Under the pieces are notes generated by a model. It was not told the origin of the DNA. It did not search any database and saw only the letters and a program-made list of their open reading frames with translations. This document shows, one piece after another, positions 62,606 to 64,000 of a stretch of 64,000 bases of DNA. Origin of the DNA: Phytophthora quininea (Eukaryota; Oomycota; Peronosporomycetes; Peronosporales; Peronosporaceae); NCBI GenBank assembly GCA_011947345.1, contig JAAVTG010000542.1, forward strand, positions 62,001 to 126,000. Reading direction: 5' to 3'. Position 1 is the stretch's first letter. Every line of letters starts with the position of its first letter. The position numbers were made by a program, and so were the translations under genes.

Positions 62606-63619
62606 TTGGCCACTAGACACGGAGCGACCAGCAGCGCTGCGTGGTGGCTGACGAAATGGAGGAGTGGGCTGGTCGAGTCTATCCAGAGCGGTCTCCTGAC
62701 GATAACGGTTGCCTGGTGAAGCGCTTTCGACGCGACTCAGTGTATCCGAGCTGGCTCGTTTCGTGCGGTGCGACACGCTTTGTGGTCAGACACTGTGCCG
62801 TCGAGCTCCAAAGCGGGCGCCGTCCGGATGCGCTGCAAGACGGCGCTGCGGTGCTGTCGGCGCGGATTGGGGTAGTGGACTGTGTGCTGTGTGCTGGTCG
62901 TGCGGGTCGCTGTGCTGGTCGTTCCATCATGGAGCGATTCTCGGTGCCTTCGGCTGGGCAACGTTGTCGCTTCGTGATTCAGCGCGGCGAACGGCACTAG
63001 TCGATTTTAGCGTGTTGTCGTTATAGCCAGGGGGAGGCGATACTCAACTCGAGTGATGGCCCCTTCCACGTCGAGTCCGCCAAAAGCAGCCATGTCGATG
63101 TAAGCAGGGAGAGCTCTTCGCTGCCGACGATTTTCCCGGGACGCGCCAGGATACACGGCTCCCCTCTCCATGCTGCCCCTGCGCCAGAGACTGTGGCGGC
63201 AGAAGCAAGGAGAGTCTCTCACAATGGCACTTGCTCTCCATCAGCTGGCGACGCCAAGTTCATGACGAGGGTGAAGCGGTCCTGAGTTGAAGGGCCGATG
63301 ACGTGAACTGCACCAAGCAGCACGTGCAGGCGACGGCAACTGCTCTCCAAGGCCAGGCAGACAGCGGAGCGTGCAAATCAGACCTTCCCTTCGGCAAGGG
63401 CAAAGGCAACAACTTCAAACTGGTAGCCATGTCGGATAACGGTCAGCTACCGAAAGATCGCTTCAGTTGAAACCCTCCTCTTGCCGCAGAGAGTGATGTC
63501 TGGCTTGTGGTGTGGTTTGCTCTGGTATTTCTCAGTGCAGCAATGCAGTCGACTTCTATCAACTGGAGCTGATGCGTCTAGATCACTTTTCTTTTGGGCC
63601 GATTCCCTCCTCGTCAACG
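62606..63619. other. Intergenic between divergent genes
   Basis: Upstream of both the minus-strand FYVE gene and the plus-strand ankyrin gene. ORFs here are antisense or composition-driven, and no domain was recognised. Confidence 0.35.
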
Positions 63620-64000
63620 ATGCCAAGAAAGAGTACAAAGAATGACGCTGCCGCTCAAGATGCCAAGCGTCCTCGAATTGCCGAGCCCGAAGACGAAGAG
63701 GCAAAAGATTTCGACTCCTGACAATTTCCGTCGCGAGTTAATCAAAATGTGCATTCCTTGCGAGGTTAGTCGCGAGATGGAGGTGGTTGAGAATTTGGAC
63801 GAGCTATTGATGTCTCCTCTGGAAGCCACCATCGAAGCTGCTCAAGAAGGAGATCTGGAGCGACTGCAACATTTACTCGGCAGGTCGAATTGCTGGGCCT
63901 CTGAAGACGCAGCAGTTGCTGCTGGAGTGAATGGACATCTCGAGGCGCTGCAGCTCCTGTTCGAGGATAAAAGCTTTGATGGCGATAAAAACCGGACGGT
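63620..64000 (+). CDS. Ankyrin-type protein, 5' part only (runs off right edge)
   Basis: An ATG at 63620 reads MPRKSTKNDAAAQDAKRPRI to a stop at 63719-63721. The protein-like continuation lies in another frame: KRQKISTPDNFRRELIKMCI (with an ATG at 63747), then LEATIEAAQEGDLERLQHLL and AAVAAGVNGHLEALQLLFED, which is an ankyrin start. Either translation begins at 63747 or a base error or shift separates the basic nuclear-signal-like head from the repeats. The gene continues beyond the window. Confidence 0.6.

Noticed and set aside
60816..62651. Long plus-strand ORFs (up to about 250 codons) opposite the FYVE-GRAM-VASt gene
   Set aside because: They are antisense to a well-supported gene, Ser-rich by virtue of codon mirror, and show no domain.
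1..64000. CRISPR arrays, tRNA or rRNA genes, phage or bacterial operons
   Set aside because: No regularly spaced repeat-spacer pattern, no cloverleaf or rRNA cores recognised by eye; introns and gene families indicate a eukaryotic nuclear region.

Overview
The window reads as nuclear DNA of a plant-pathogenic oomycete, most likely Phytophthora or a close relative. The evidence is an M96-type bZIP/START-like gene with short GT-AG introns, an expanded bZIP-like family, large ankyrin families with the oomycete-style repeat (GHLEVVKWLHxNRxEGCTxxAMD), secreted cell-wall enzymes (CE8 pectin methylesterase, GH5 mannanase), a FYVE-GRAM-VASt protein, and a heavy load of Helitron, hAT and pogo-like transposon remains. 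No RNA genes or CRISPR arrays were seen.

Layout. 0-1.3 kb: a spliced minus-strand gene leaving the left edge. 1.9-9.5 kb: tandem repeats, a small ORF with a SUMO-interaction-like motif, a decayed Helitron (Rep plus Pif1-like helicase), then a minus-strand zinc-motif gene. 9.9-15.8 kb: a second, longer Helitron with a textbook 3' end (hairpin plus CTAG-T). 16-19.1 kb: two tandem minus-strand M96-type regulators, the second with a clean three-exon model. 19.5-31.4 kb: a plus-strand ankyrin cluster with one nearly complete gene and four relics, one cut by a hAT element, with a minus-strand pectin methylesterase embedded. 32-36 kb: a further ankyrin gene and three tandem paralogues of an unrecognised small basic protein. 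37.2-38.6 kb: four-exon GH5 mannanase, followed by a second hAT copy. 39.9-47.6 kb: repeat-rich DNA with the two ends of a third, gutted Helitron. 48.9-53.3 kb: a bZIP-like cluster (two fairly complete genes head-to-head, one frameshifted copy, one C-terminal stub fused to an HTH fragment). 55.2-56.6 kb: a broken pogo-like transposase gene. 57.4-58.4 kb: a lysine-rich coiled-coil protein with seven SUMO-acceptor-like motifs. 58.5-59.5 kb: ankyrin-like gene. 60.1-62.6 kb: FYVE-GRAM-VASt lipid-transfer protein. 63.6 kb to the right edge: start of another ankyrin-type gene.

The genes do not form one pathway. The window looks like a gene-sparse, repeat-rich compartment in which regulator, ankyrin and host-wall-degrading families duplicate and decay beside mobile DNA. 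Many otherwise good coding regions carry single-base frameshifts, several in homopolymer or dinucleotide runs. Some may be sequencing errors, so pseudogene calls resting on a single shift are tentative. Proteins were recognised by reading motifs by eye; no database search was run.
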